Part shown: in pieces, positions 1 to 5,411 of the stretch
How the letters are laid out: every line of letters starts with the position of its first letter
Position numbering within the stretch: position 1 is the stretch's first letter
Source of the DNA: Desulfuromonadales bacterium
Lineage (GTDB): Bacteria > Desulfobacterota > Desulfuromonadia > Geobacterales > Pseudopelobacteraceae
NCBI GenBank assembly: GCA_015688915.1
Contig: JAATGX010000064.1
Location: 1 to 6,524, forward strand
Direction: 5' to 3'
DNA length: 6,524 bases
The notes under the pieces: generated by a model
Database searches by the model: none
Told to the model about the DNA's origin: nothing
Seen by the model: only the letters and a program-made list of their open reading frames with translations
Translations under genes and position numbers: made by a program

Positions 1-455
1 GGAGCGTGGATGCCGGCACGCTCTACACCTGGGCGGCAAACCGCACCTTTGCCCTGGGGGGCGGCATAGCGGCACCGCTCTTTAATGCCGGACGCCTGAA
101 GGCCCGGATCACGGCCGCGGAGGCGAGCTACCGGGAGGCGGAGGCCGACTACCGGCAGAATGTCCTTGTGGCGTTCGGCGACGTGGAGACCCAGTTGAGC
201 ACGCTCCACATACTGGCCGACCAGGCGTCGTTCCAGGAGGCGGCCACGGAAAGCGGGCGGCAGGCGACCAGGATAGCGCTCGACCGGTACCGCAACGGCA
301 TCGAGAGCTATCTGAGCGTGGTGACGCAGCAGACCATCCAGCTCCAGAATGAACTGGCGGATGCCCAGATCGTCGGCGCGCGGTACATAGCCACCGTCAA
401 CCTGATCAAGGCCCTGGGAGGCGGCTGGGCGGATTCGCAGGTGTACCGGGAGTAA
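1..455 (+). CDS. RND-type efflux outer-membrane channel, TolC/NodT family (3' end only)
   Basis: This is the C-terminal part (about 150 residues) of an outer-membrane factor that would form the exit duct of a tripartite efflux pump. The frame is open from the left edge, so the true start lies upstream; the internal GTG at position 6 is not taken as the start. Family signatures are visible: a G-G-G-I-A-A-P-L-F-N-A-G-R-L segment, the usual second-repeat motif before the long periplasmic helix; then alanine- and glutamate-rich helical sequence with A-F-G-D-V-E-T-Q-L; R-Y-R-N-G-I-E-S-Y-L-S-V; and the typical ending K-A-L-G-G-G-W followed by a short tail. The stop is TAA. An adaptor and an inner-membrane RND pump would be expected upstream, outside the window. 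No convincing hairpin terminator was seen after the stop. Substrate cannot be inferred. Confidence 0.9.
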   Translation, partial: SVDAGTLYTWAANRTFALGGGIAAPLFNAGRLKARITAAEASYREAEADYRQNVLVAFGDVETQLSTLHILADQASFQEAATESGRQATRIALDRYRNGIESYLSVVTQQTIQLQNELADAQIVGARYIATVNLIKALGGGWADSQVYRE

Positions 456-611
456 TGCAGACGGTACAACCTGTAACAGCGCCACCTGAAAGATGGACTT
501 TTGGCCAGGATTCCGCCCGCTCCGGTGCCCGTTGAATGTAACCTTTTCCCGGCGGCTTGCGTCATTTGTGTATTGGTTGCCAGCAGTTACAGCGGAAGGA
601 GGGTCGCCCTA

Positions 612-782
612 ATGGGGAAGAGAATACGGAGCTCGATAAAAATCGCCATGAGCCAGTACCATATCCTTCTTGAGAGGTTTATTTCAGCACAGGATGATGG
701 AGAGAAGGCCGTACTATACCGCAGGCTGGTGAATCTTCTCGGGGTGATACAGTTCCTGATCTCTGTTCAGAAGATAATTTAG
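612..782 (+). CDS. Small hypothetical protein, 56 aa
   Basis: I do not recognise this protein. The ATG at 612 is preceded by a strong Shine-Dalgarno stretch (GGAAGGAGGG, about 595-604), which is the main reason to believe the gene and choose this start; the open frame itself reaches back to 501. An ATG at 648 is also in frame but has no good ribosome site. The product is basic at the N-terminus (MGKRIRSSIKIAMSQ). It is then helical and amphipathic, with E-R-F-I-S-A-Q-D-D-G-E-K-A, R-R-L-V-N-L-L-G-V-I-Q-F-L-I and the end S-V-Q-K-I-I. There is no signal peptide or clear transmembrane segment, although the last 20 residues are hydrophobic. It lies 156 bp after the efflux gene, so it could be cotranscribed or independent. 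It converges on the secreted protein gene at 916-1182. Confidence 0.55.
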   Translation: MGKRIRSSIKIAMSQYHILLERFISAQDDGEKAVLYRRLVNLLGVIQFLISVQKII

Positions 783-826
783 CACCGCAGACATTGGATT
801 TGCTCAAATTGGAGTACCCGATGCAA

Positions 827-902
827 CCGGGCTCTGCCCCGGACATTACGCATATCTCCGATACCCACCGAAAATATGGATAAAGACCGGGGCAGCGCCC
901 GG
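827..902. repeat. Inverted repeat between convergent genes, possible terminator
   Basis: A 16-bp arm at 827-842 (CCGGGCTCTGCCCCGG) is matched by its reverse complement at 887-902 with 15 of 16 positions agreeing. The arms are separated by 44 bp. Each arm is also partly self-complementary (CCGGG with CCCGG), so either one long-loop stem or two small GC-rich hairpins could form. It fills the gap between the ends of two converging genes (782 and 916), where a bidirectional terminator is expected. Neither side has a proper U-tract, so an intrinsic terminator is unproven. It could also be a pair of short palindromic repeat units. Confidence 0.5.
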
Positions 903-915
903 GCTGCCAAAGAAA

Positions 916-1182
916 TCAGCTGTTCGCCATCATCACTTCAAAAGTACGTTGTTCCTCTTCCAATTTTGACTTGATCCTCTCTAATTCGCAGGGTGTGTAG
1001 ACCGCGGTGCCCTTGGCCAACTCTCCTTCAAGCTTGCTGATGATTTCCTGGATTGTGTATTGGCCCGTGGTGGCGGCAGGCTCCGCGGGGGTCGTGTTTT
1101 CCTTTGGGTCGCAGTCTGCGGCGGACGCCACATATGTTGTCGCCAGAAGCAGTGCGAGGGTCATTGCAATAATGTTTTTCAC
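916..1182 (-). CDS. Small secreted (periplasmic) protein, 88 aa, divergent from cpxRA-like operon
   Basis: The start is a GTG (complement of 1180-1182), with a good Shine-Dalgarno AAGGGAG about 7 nt upstream on the minus strand. The N-terminus is a classical Sec signal peptide: MKN, then a hydrophobic core (residues 4-18), then A-S-A at 19-21 with likely cleavage before A22. The cysteine at 24 is not in a lipobox arrangement, so this is not an obvious lipoprotein. The mature part is about 67 residues: a low-complexity P/A/T/E linker (28-40), then a charged, probably helical region with Y-T-I-Q-E-I-I-S-K-L-E-G-E-L-A-K-G-T and E-L-E-R-I-K-S-K-L-E-E-E-Q. It has exactly two cysteines (C24 and C65), which could form a disulfide. 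Family unknown. Its position, divergent from a CpxRA-like pair, recalls E. coli cpxP, but it is about half that length and no LTxxQ motif is seen. Function is not assigned. Confidence 0.75.
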   Translation of the reverse strand: MKNIIAMTLALLLATTYVASAADCDPKENTTPAEPAATTGQYTIQEIISKLEGELAKGTAVYTPCELERIKSKLEEEQRTFEVMMANS

Positions 1183-1269
1183 CGTTTTTCTCCCTTGATC
1201 ATGTGTTGTTGGTTGCTAGAGTCACGTAACTTCGTTGCTCAAATGTCCCGTTTGGCAGCGTCATGTGGA

Positions 1270-1282
1270 ATTCACCGTGAAT
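1270..1282. promoter_or_regulatory. Short perfect palindrome ATTCAC-C-GTGAAT, possible operator
   Basis: Six-base arms ATTCAC and GTGAAT match perfectly around one central base. The site lies about 90 bp upstream of the GTG start of the minus-strand secreted protein gene, a plausible place for a dimeric regulator to bind. No known regulator is matched, and a 13-bp palindrome can occur by chance, so the call is weak. Confidence 0.25.
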
Positions 1283-1455
1283 CACCCCTCTCCGTCACAT
1301 TCGCAGGGGCAGGAACGCATGCGATGGTTGGCGGTATCCGTCCCCATCGAAGCCTCCGACCTGTGTTCTGCCGATCTTCCTCGCCCGGCAGCGGCGCCAT
1401 GTGTCAACTATTCCACAAACGCGGCAAAAGGGGGGTTAAGAATGGTCAAGGGGCG

Positions 1456-1470
1456 GTAAAGTTTTGTAAA
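1456..1470 (+). promoter_or_regulatory. Candidate CpxR box (GTAAA-N5-GTAAA), left arm
   Basis: GTAAA at 1456-1460 and again at 1466-1470, separated by five bases (GTTTT), exactly fits the E. coli CpxR consensus GTAAA-N5-GTAAA. It lies in the intergenic region of a CpxR-like regulator gene. Against a functional call, it is about 275 bp from the start of the minus gene and over 300 bp from the putative -10 of the regulator gene, and it is part of a repeat that may be dispersed. Confidence 0.4.
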
Positions 1471-1562
1471 GCCTCGGGAGCTGCTTTTATTCGTCCTGAA
1501 TCCGTTGCGCCTTCCCGGTTTCGCTCGCTTCGCCGCTCAGGCGTCAAGGATTCAGACCACCC

Positions 1563-1577
1563 TTTACAAAACTTTAC
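1563..1577 (-). promoter_or_regulatory. Candidate CpxR box (GTAAA-N5-GTAAA), right arm
   Basis: On the minus strand this reads GTAAA-GTTTT-GTAAA, the same 15 bases as the box at 1456-1470 but in opposite orientation. The two boxes therefore face each other across the palindrome centre, about 107 bp apart start to start. It lies some 215 bp upstream of the putative -10 of the regulator gene, farther than usual for CpxR activation. The exact consensus match is seen; binding is inferred. Confidence 0.4.
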
Positions 1578-1766
1578 GGTTCCTTGATTATTCTTAACCC
1601 CGCTTGTCCCTTTTTTATGGAATAGTCGATACAAGGCGTCGTCGTTGGTGATGTACCCTTGGAGTGGGTAAGGGGAAACGCGCTTCGGCGATGACGGCGC
1701 CAAAAGGAATCCGGGGTTGAGGCGGCCGTTTGGCGGCGAATCATCGGCCTGGGAAGGTGCGTTTGT

Positions 1767-1797
1767 TTGCAGCATGCCGGACGCTTTAGGCTATACT
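1767..1797 (+). promoter_or_regulatory. Putative sigma-70 promoter of the response regulator operon
   Basis: A good -10 hexamer TATACT (1792-1797) lies 31 bp before the ATG at 1829, giving an expected 5' leader of about 25 nt. The -35 region is poor (TTGCAG at 1767-1772, 19-bp spacer), as expected for a promoter that needs an activator. The -10 match is seen; use as a promoter is inferred. Confidence 0.5.
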
Positions 1798-1828
1798 CAT
1801 CCGTATCCGGTCGGGAGAAAGGAATGGA

Positions 1829-2530
1829 ATGAGCAGAATACTGGTCATAGACGACGATATCGATCTCTGCGAAATGATCGGCGACTACCTGGCGGCGGAG
1901 GGTTTTACGCTCGATTCGGTGCACAACGGCGAGGAAGGTGTGCAGCAGGCGTTGGCGGGTAACCATGCCCTGGTCGTGCTCGATGTGATGCTGCCGGAGA
2001 TGAGCGGTTTCGAGGTGTTGCGCCGTATCCGGACCGCCTCGGCTGTTCCCGTGCTGATGCTGACCGCCCGGGGTGACGATGTTGACCGGATCGTGGGCCT
2101 GGAGTTGGGGGCTGACGACTACCTGCCCAAACCATTCAATCCGCGCGAGTTGGTGGCCAGGATTCGAGCCATCCAGCGCCGCATCTCGGCTGCCGCGGTC
2201 GAAGTGGCTTTGCCGCCGTCGGCGCACGTACTGCTCGGCGATGTGGAACTGGACAGTGCGGCGCGGGTAGTGTATCGGGGGGGGACGCCGCTTGACCTGA
2301 CATCGGTGGAATTCTCCCTGCTGCATGTGTTGCTGCGCCTGGCAGGCCAGGTGGTCAGCCGCGAGGATCTGTCGCGCCAGGCCCTCGGCCGCCAGTTGCA
2401 AGCCTATGACCGCACCATTGACGTGCATGTCAGCAATCTGCGCAAAAAACTGGGACCTCTCGGGAACGGCGGCGAGCGCATCAAGTCGGTGCGCGGCATC
2501 GGTTACATCTATACCCGGACCTCCGTGTAA
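1829..2530 (+). CDS. cpxR: CpxR-like response regulator, OmpR/PhoB family, 233 aa
   Basis: A DNA-binding response regulator, expected to be phosphorylated by the kinase encoded just downstream. The receiver domain spans about residues 3-115: acidic pocket D8-D9-D10, phospho-acceptor D52 in V-L-D-V-M-L-P, switch T79 in M-L-T-A-R-G, and K101 in Y-L-P-K-P-F-N. The winged-helix domain spans about 136-230, with L-T-S-V-E-F-S-L-L, then G-Q-V-V-S-R-E-D-L-S, then R-T-I-D-V-H-V-S-N-L-R-K-K-L and R-G-I-G-Y. The segment L-G-L/V-E-L-G-A-D-D-Y-L-P-K-P-F-N-x-R-E-L-V-A-R-I-R and the S-R-E-x-L-S...L-G-x-x-L...D-R-x-I-D motif are close to remembered E. coli CpxR, more than to PhoB or OmpR. The ATG at 1829 follows AAAGGA by 5 nt; the ATG at 1824 stops after two codons. 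The kinase gene begins 24 bp after the stop, so the two are surely an operon. The symbol reflects similarity; the local regulon is unknown. Confidence 0.93.
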   Translation: MSRILVIDDDIDLCEMIGDYLAAEGFTLDSVHNGEEGVQQALAGNHALVVLDVMLPEMSGFEVLRRIRTASAVPVLMLTARGDDVDRIVGLELGADDYLPKPFNPRELVARIRAIQRRISAAAVEVALPPSAHVLLGDVELDSAARVVYRGGTPLDLTSVEFSLLHVLLRLAGQVVSREDLSRQALGRQLQAYDRTIDVHVSNLRKKLGPLGNGGERIKSVRGIGYIYTRTSV

Positions 2531-2554
2531 TATCGACAGAAAGGCGCCGTTGCC

Positions 2555-3961
2555 ATGCGAACCCAGTTCGTAAAGATATTTCTCTGGTTCTGGCTGGCCA
2601 TCACCCTGGCCAGCATTGCCAACTTCATTCTGGCCATCACCTCGCACAACAGCATACGGGCCACGTACCGCCGAAACCTGGCGGAAGAACACCGGCAGAC
2701 CCTGGAACAGGTGCTGACCCTCTACTCCGGAAACGCGGCCCTGTCGCCCAGGCCGGCGGGTTGTGGCGCGGGCCGCCGTACGGCCCGATCCACGGAAATC
2801 CAGACGTGCCTCTTCAGTGATGACGGCGGCAGACTTCTGGATGGCGGGCCGGCTTCCCGAACCCTGCGGGCGGCGGCCGCACGGGCCGCGCTGAGCCGGA
2901 CGACCGAAACCGTGAGCAGGGACGGCTATATGGCCATGGCCAGGCCGGTTGTCGGTCCGTCGGGCAACCGCTCTGTCGCCGCCGTCGGAATGCCCATCAT
3001 CTCTCGATGGGCTGAGCCGGACTGGCTCCTGCTCACACGCCTTCACAGCCTGTACCAGGTGGTTTCCCTGCTCATCGGCGGGGTTGTCTGCTATATCCTG
3101 GCGTGGCGCCTGACCGCCCCGATCCGCCGTCTGCGGGCTGCGGCCCAGCGTCTGGCAGGCGGGGATCTTTCGGCCAGGGTCGGCGTGTTGCCGCGGAAGC
3201 CGGGGGATGAAGTGGCTGATCTCGGCCATGACCTGGATCGCATGGCCGAGAAGATCGAGGCGCTGGTGGAGGCGCAGAAACGGCTCCTGCGGGATATCTC
3301 CCACGAGCTCCGCTCCCCCCTGGCGCGGATCAACATGGCCCTCGGCCTGGTCCGGCTGCATGGTTTTTCGGCCGGGGAACGATATCTGGACCGGATCGAG
3401 GCCGAGGCCGAGCGTCTCAACGAACTGATCGGCCAGTTGTTGACCCTTACCATCCTGGAGAGCGGCAGGGAGCAGTTGCAGCGGGAAATCGTCGATCTGG
3501 CGGCACTGGTGCTGGAGGTGGCGGACGATGTTGGTTTCGAGGCGGAGGGGCGAAACCGGCGGGTACACATCGTTGCCTGCGAGGCGCTCCAGGTGTCCGG
3601 GAACAGGGAGATGTTGCGGCGGGCTTTGGAAAACGTGGTCCGCAACGCAGTGCGTTATACCGGCAAGGAGACCGCGGTGGAAATGACCCTGAGGGCAATG
3701 CAGGGCGATGGCGGCCCGTATGCCATGCTGAGTGTGCGCGACCACGGACTTGGTGTGCCGGAAACAGCGCTGACCGATATATTCCGTCCTTTCTACCGGG
3801 TCGCCGATGCCCGTGACCGGCAGAGCGGCGGCACCGGCATCGGCCTGGCCATTGTCGAACGTGCCCTACGCGTGCACAACGGCACCGTCACGGCCCGCAA
3901 TGTCCCTGATGGGGGGCTGGTTGTCGAGATCCGCCTGCCGATACAGGAAGCAGACAAGTAG
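2555..3961 (+). CDS. cpxA: CpxA-like sensor histidine kinase, 468 aa
   Basis: Inner-membrane sensor kinase, partner of the upstream regulator. The order is: transmembrane segment about 8-29, periplasmic sensor about 30-160, second transmembrane about 164-184, HAMP about 184-238, dimerisation and phosphorylation helix with R-D-I-S-H-E-L-R-S-P-L (H250), then the ATPase domain. N box: N-V-V-R-N-A-V-R-Y-T (360-369). G1: D-H-G-L-G-V (396-401). F box: F-R-P-F-Y-R (410-415). G2: G-G-T-G-I-G-L-A-I (425-433). F-R-P-F-Y-R followed by A-R-D-R-Q-S-G-G-T-G is close to E. coli CpxA. All catalytic motifs are intact and the length is near the family norm (about 457 in E. coli). The sensor domain has two cysteines (C70 and C85) and an R/G/A-rich stretch around 66-80. 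The ATG at 2555 follows AGAAAGG by about 10 nt. The stimulus is not shown by sequence. Confidence 0.93.
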   Translation: MRTQFVKIFLWFWLAITLASIANFILAITSHNSIRATYRRNLAEEHRQTLEQVLTLYSGNAALSPRPAGCGAGRRTARSTEIQTCLFSDDGGRLLDGGPASRTLRAAAARAALSRTTETVSRDGYMAMARPVVGPSGNRSVAAVGMPIISRWAEPDWLLLTRLHSLYQVVSLLIGGVVCYILAWRLTAPIRRLRAAAQRLAGGDLSARVGVLPRKPGDEVADLGHDLDRMAEKIEALVEAQKRLLRDISHELRSPLARINMALGLVRLHGFSAGERYLDRIEAEAERLNELIGQLLTLTILESGREQLQREIVDLAALVLEVADDVGFEAEGRNRRVHIVACEALQVSGNREMLRRALENVVRNAVRYTGKETAVEMTLRAMQGDGGPYAMLSVRDHGLGVPETALTDIFRPFYRVADARDRQSGGTGIGLAIVERALRVHNGTVTARNVPDGGLVVEIRLPIQEADK

Positions 3962-4035
3962 ATAGTAGCAGGTGGGCCTTGGGGCTCGAGCTGAAAAGGT
4001 TCGAAGTGCGTCCGCCAGAGACCGCCACGTAAGAT

Positions 4036-4069
4036 AAAGGGGTTAGCCATAAAACGGCTAACCCTTTTT
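4036..4069 (+). terminator. Rho-independent terminator after the cpxRA-like operon
   Basis: A perfect 9-bp stem GGGTTAGCC (4040-4048) pairs with GGCTAACCC (4056-4064) around a 7-nt loop (ATAAAAC). It is followed by TTTTTCTTCTT. AAAG just upstream can pair with the first Us, so it may also work weakly in the opposite direction. It starts 75 bp after the kinase stop and separates this operon from the pqi operon. Confidence 0.93.
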
Positions 4070-4146
4070 CTTCTTGTATGACCCTTACAAAAGAACATCA
4101 GGAGAATCTTGACTTTTAACTAATTTAAATGACAATAGGAATCGAC

Positions 4147-4779
4147 ATGAGTACAAACACGAAATCACTCATCGCGTGCCGTGAGTGCGATCTGCTCTTG
4201 CGGGAGATTCCGCTTCTTCCGGGCGGCGTTGCCTGCTGTTGCTGCTGCGGTGCCGCGCTGTATCGCAACACGCCCGGCAGCCTGGTCCGCACGCTTGCCC
4301 TTACCCTGGCCGCCGCCATCCTCTTTATCGTTGCAAACGTCTATCCCATTCTGGGGATCGAAATCCAGGGGGTCCGAAACGCCACGAACCTGGGCGGCGC
4401 CGTGTACTCCCTCTGGAACCAGGAGATGCGGATGATCTCATCCCTGGTGTGCGTTACGACGATCCTGGTCCCGGCGATCGAGCTTGCCATGATGATCTAT
4501 CTCCTGCTGCCGCTCAGCATGCGGCGCGTGCCCCCCGGGGTTGCGCTGATCCTCCGCATTCTGCACAGTATCAAACCCTGGGGCATGGTCGAGGTATTCA
4601 TGTTGGGGATATTGGTGGCGCTGGTGAAGCTGGCCGATCTATCCAGCCTCATCCCCGGTGTGGCACTCTGGTCTTTCGGCGGGGTGACCCTGTTGCTCGC
4701 GGCTGTTGCGGCATCGTTCAATCCCCGCGATGTGTGGGGCTGCCTGGACCGCGAGCCGGACCCGAAGGTATCCGCATGA
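4147..4779 (+). CDS. pqiA: PqiA-family inner-membrane protein, first half-size subunit, 210 aa
   Basis: Integral membrane component of a Pqi/Let-type lipid transport system, working with the MCE protein encoded downstream. A zinc-ribbon-like head comes first: C11-x-x-C14, then a run of five cysteines (30-34) from which the second C-x-x-C pair must come. About four hydrophobic segments follow (near 48-69, 96-124, 146-162 and 173-192), with the family-type V-A-N-V-Y-P-I-L-G and G-M-V-E-V-F-M-L-G-I-L-V-A-L-V-K-L. E. coli PqiA is about 417 aa with two such modules; this protein is one module, resembling the N-terminal half. An upstream in-frame ATG at 4129 would add six residues but has no ribosome site, whereas the ATG at 4147 follows AGGA by 6 nt. 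The stop overlaps the next start (ATGA), indicating translational coupling. Confidence 0.88.
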   Translation: MSTNTKSLIACRECDLLLREIPLLPGGVACCCCCGAALYRNTPGSLVRTLALTLAAAILFIVANVYPILGIEIQGVRNATNLGGAVYSLWNQEMRMISSLVCVTTILVPAIELAMMIYLLLPLSMRRVPPGVALILRILHSIKPWGMVEVFMLGILVALVKLADLSSLIPGVALWSFGGVTLLLAAVAASFNPRDVWGCLDREPDPKVSA

Positions 4780-5411
4780 TGCGGGTAACGCCGTCGGCCG
4801 CGGGACTCGGACTCTGCTCCTGTCGCGCCTGCGGACTCGTATCAAGGCCTGATCCGGCAGTTGGCCCGGCACGCTGCCCCCGCTGCCGTTCCCCGCTCCA
4901 CTTCCGCAAACCGAACAGCGTGGGGCACTGCTGGGCGCTGCTTGTCGCCGCCTATATCCTGTACCTCCCCGCCAACCTGCTGCCGATCATGGAAACCGGC
5001 ACGCTGTTCGCGTCCCGGAAAGATACGATTCTGAGCGGCGTGGTTCACCTGTGGGAAACCGGTTCCTGGGGGATTGCCGCCATCGTATTCATCGCCAGCA
5101 TCCTGGTGCCGCTGTTCAAGATGATAGCGCTCACCCTGTTGCTGATCTCGGTGCAGCGTCGATCAACCTGGTGGCCCATGCAGCGGGCGCGGCTCTACCG
5201 GCTGGTGGATCTTGTCGGCCGCTGGTCGATGCTGGATATCTACGTAGTGACATTGCTTGCCGCATTGGTGCAGATCCGCTCGTTGGCCACCGTCAGGGCC
5301 GGTACCGGGGCAATAGCCTTTGGCGCCGTGGTGGTGCTGACCATGTTTGCCGCCATGAAATTCGACCCGCGCCTGATCTGGGACCCGCTCCTGAAAGAGA
5401 GTGAATCATGA
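4776..5411 (+). CDS. PqiA-family inner-membrane protein, second half-size subunit, 211 aa
   Basis: The counterpart of the C-terminal half of a full-length PqiA. The zinc-binding head has C16-x-x-C19 and C34-x-x-C37, with an extra C14. The membrane part carries the family motifs L-P-A-N-L-L-P-I (64-71), the loop H-L-W-E-T-G-S-W-G, I-L-V-P-L-F-K-M, and G-R-W-S-M-L-D-I-Y-V-V-T-L-L-A-A-L-V-Q (148-166), then F-D-P-R-L-I-W-D near the end. About four transmembrane segments are expected. The start ATG at 4776 overlaps the previous stop by ATGA, with GAAGG 7 nt upstream; the adjacent ATG at 4779 is an alternative. The frame stays open far upstream of the start inside the preceding gene, but that part is an out-of-frame shadow. 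It also overlaps pqiB by ATGA, so the three genes form one coupled operon. Confidence 0.88.
   Translation: MMRVTPSAAGLGLCSCRACGLVSRPDPAVGPARCPRCRSPLHFRKPNSVGHCWALLVAAYILYLPANLLPIMETGTLFASRKDTILSGVVHLWETGSWGIAAIVFIASILVPLFKMIALTLLLISVQRRSTWWPMQRARLYRLVDLVGRWSMLDIYVVTLLAALVQIRSLATVRAGTGAIAFGAVVVLTMFAAMKFDPRLIWDPLLKESES

Larger units (their letters stand above)
1391..1642. repeat. Long imperfect palindrome (about 252 bp), MITE-like
   Basis: The left arm 1391-1471 and the right arm 1562-1642 are reverse complements over 81 bp without gaps. By hand count 64 of 81 positions agree, including long identical blocks: GTAAAGTTTTGTAAAG (16 bp), GGGGTTAAGAAT (12 bp) and CTATTCCA (8 bp). Inside, a second inverted pair lies at 1496-1511 (CTGAATCCGTTGCGCC) and 1540-1555 (GGCGTCAAGGATTCAG), around a 28-nt centre. 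The centre is asymmetric: 24 nt separate the outer and inner arms on the left, but only 6 nt on the right. No target-site duplication is visible and no transposase is encoded. It may be a MITE, two head-to-head copies of an approximately 80-bp repeat, or a structured regulatory region. If transcribed it would fold into a long hairpin. Confidence 0.8.
1183..1828. other. 646-bp divergent intergenic region without a credible gene
   Basis: This separates the minus-strand secreted protein gene from the plus-strand response regulator. Open frames crossing it (for example 1060-1587 on + and 1446-1775 on -) are judged spurious: they lack ribosome sites, have compositions unlike their neighbours and run through the palindrome. 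Positions 1183-1390 hold the presumed upstream region of the minus gene and a 13-bp palindrome at 1270-1282. Positions 1391-1642 are the long palindrome. Positions 1643-1828 hold the putative promoter of the regulator gene. Confidence 0.7.

Noticed and set aside
800..1244. Ten-base direct repeat TTGCTCAAAT at 800-809 and 1235-1244
   Set aside because: Short, flanks the secreted protein gene but without terminal inverted repeats or other signs of an insertion; chance is likely.
1060..1587. 175-codon plus-strand frame (and the nested 74-codon frame at 1235-1459)
   Set aside because: It overlaps the secreted protein gene antisense, has no ribosome site and runs through the palindrome; protein-like similarity is limited to the repeat arm.
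1446..1775. 109-codon minus-strand frame across the palindrome
   Set aside because: No ribosome site, covers the putative regulator promoter, and its only notable part is the repeat-encoded peptide.
1574..3745. 723-codon open frame on the minus strand
   Set aside because: It lies antisense to the clearly real regulator and kinase genes, has a composition rich in H, Q, R and P without any domain, and reflects the GC-rich third positions of the opposite strand.
4109..4137. Possible promoter TTGACT with a 17-bp spacer to ACAATA before pqiA
   Set aside because: The start of transcription would fall almost on the ATG at 4147, leaving no room for the leader carrying the AGGA site; the real pqi promoter is not identified.
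4185..4775. N-terminal extension of the second PqiA half (open frame from 4185)
   Set aside because: It is an out-of-frame reading of the first pqiA gene; the real start is the ATG at 4776, where the zinc-head domain begins.
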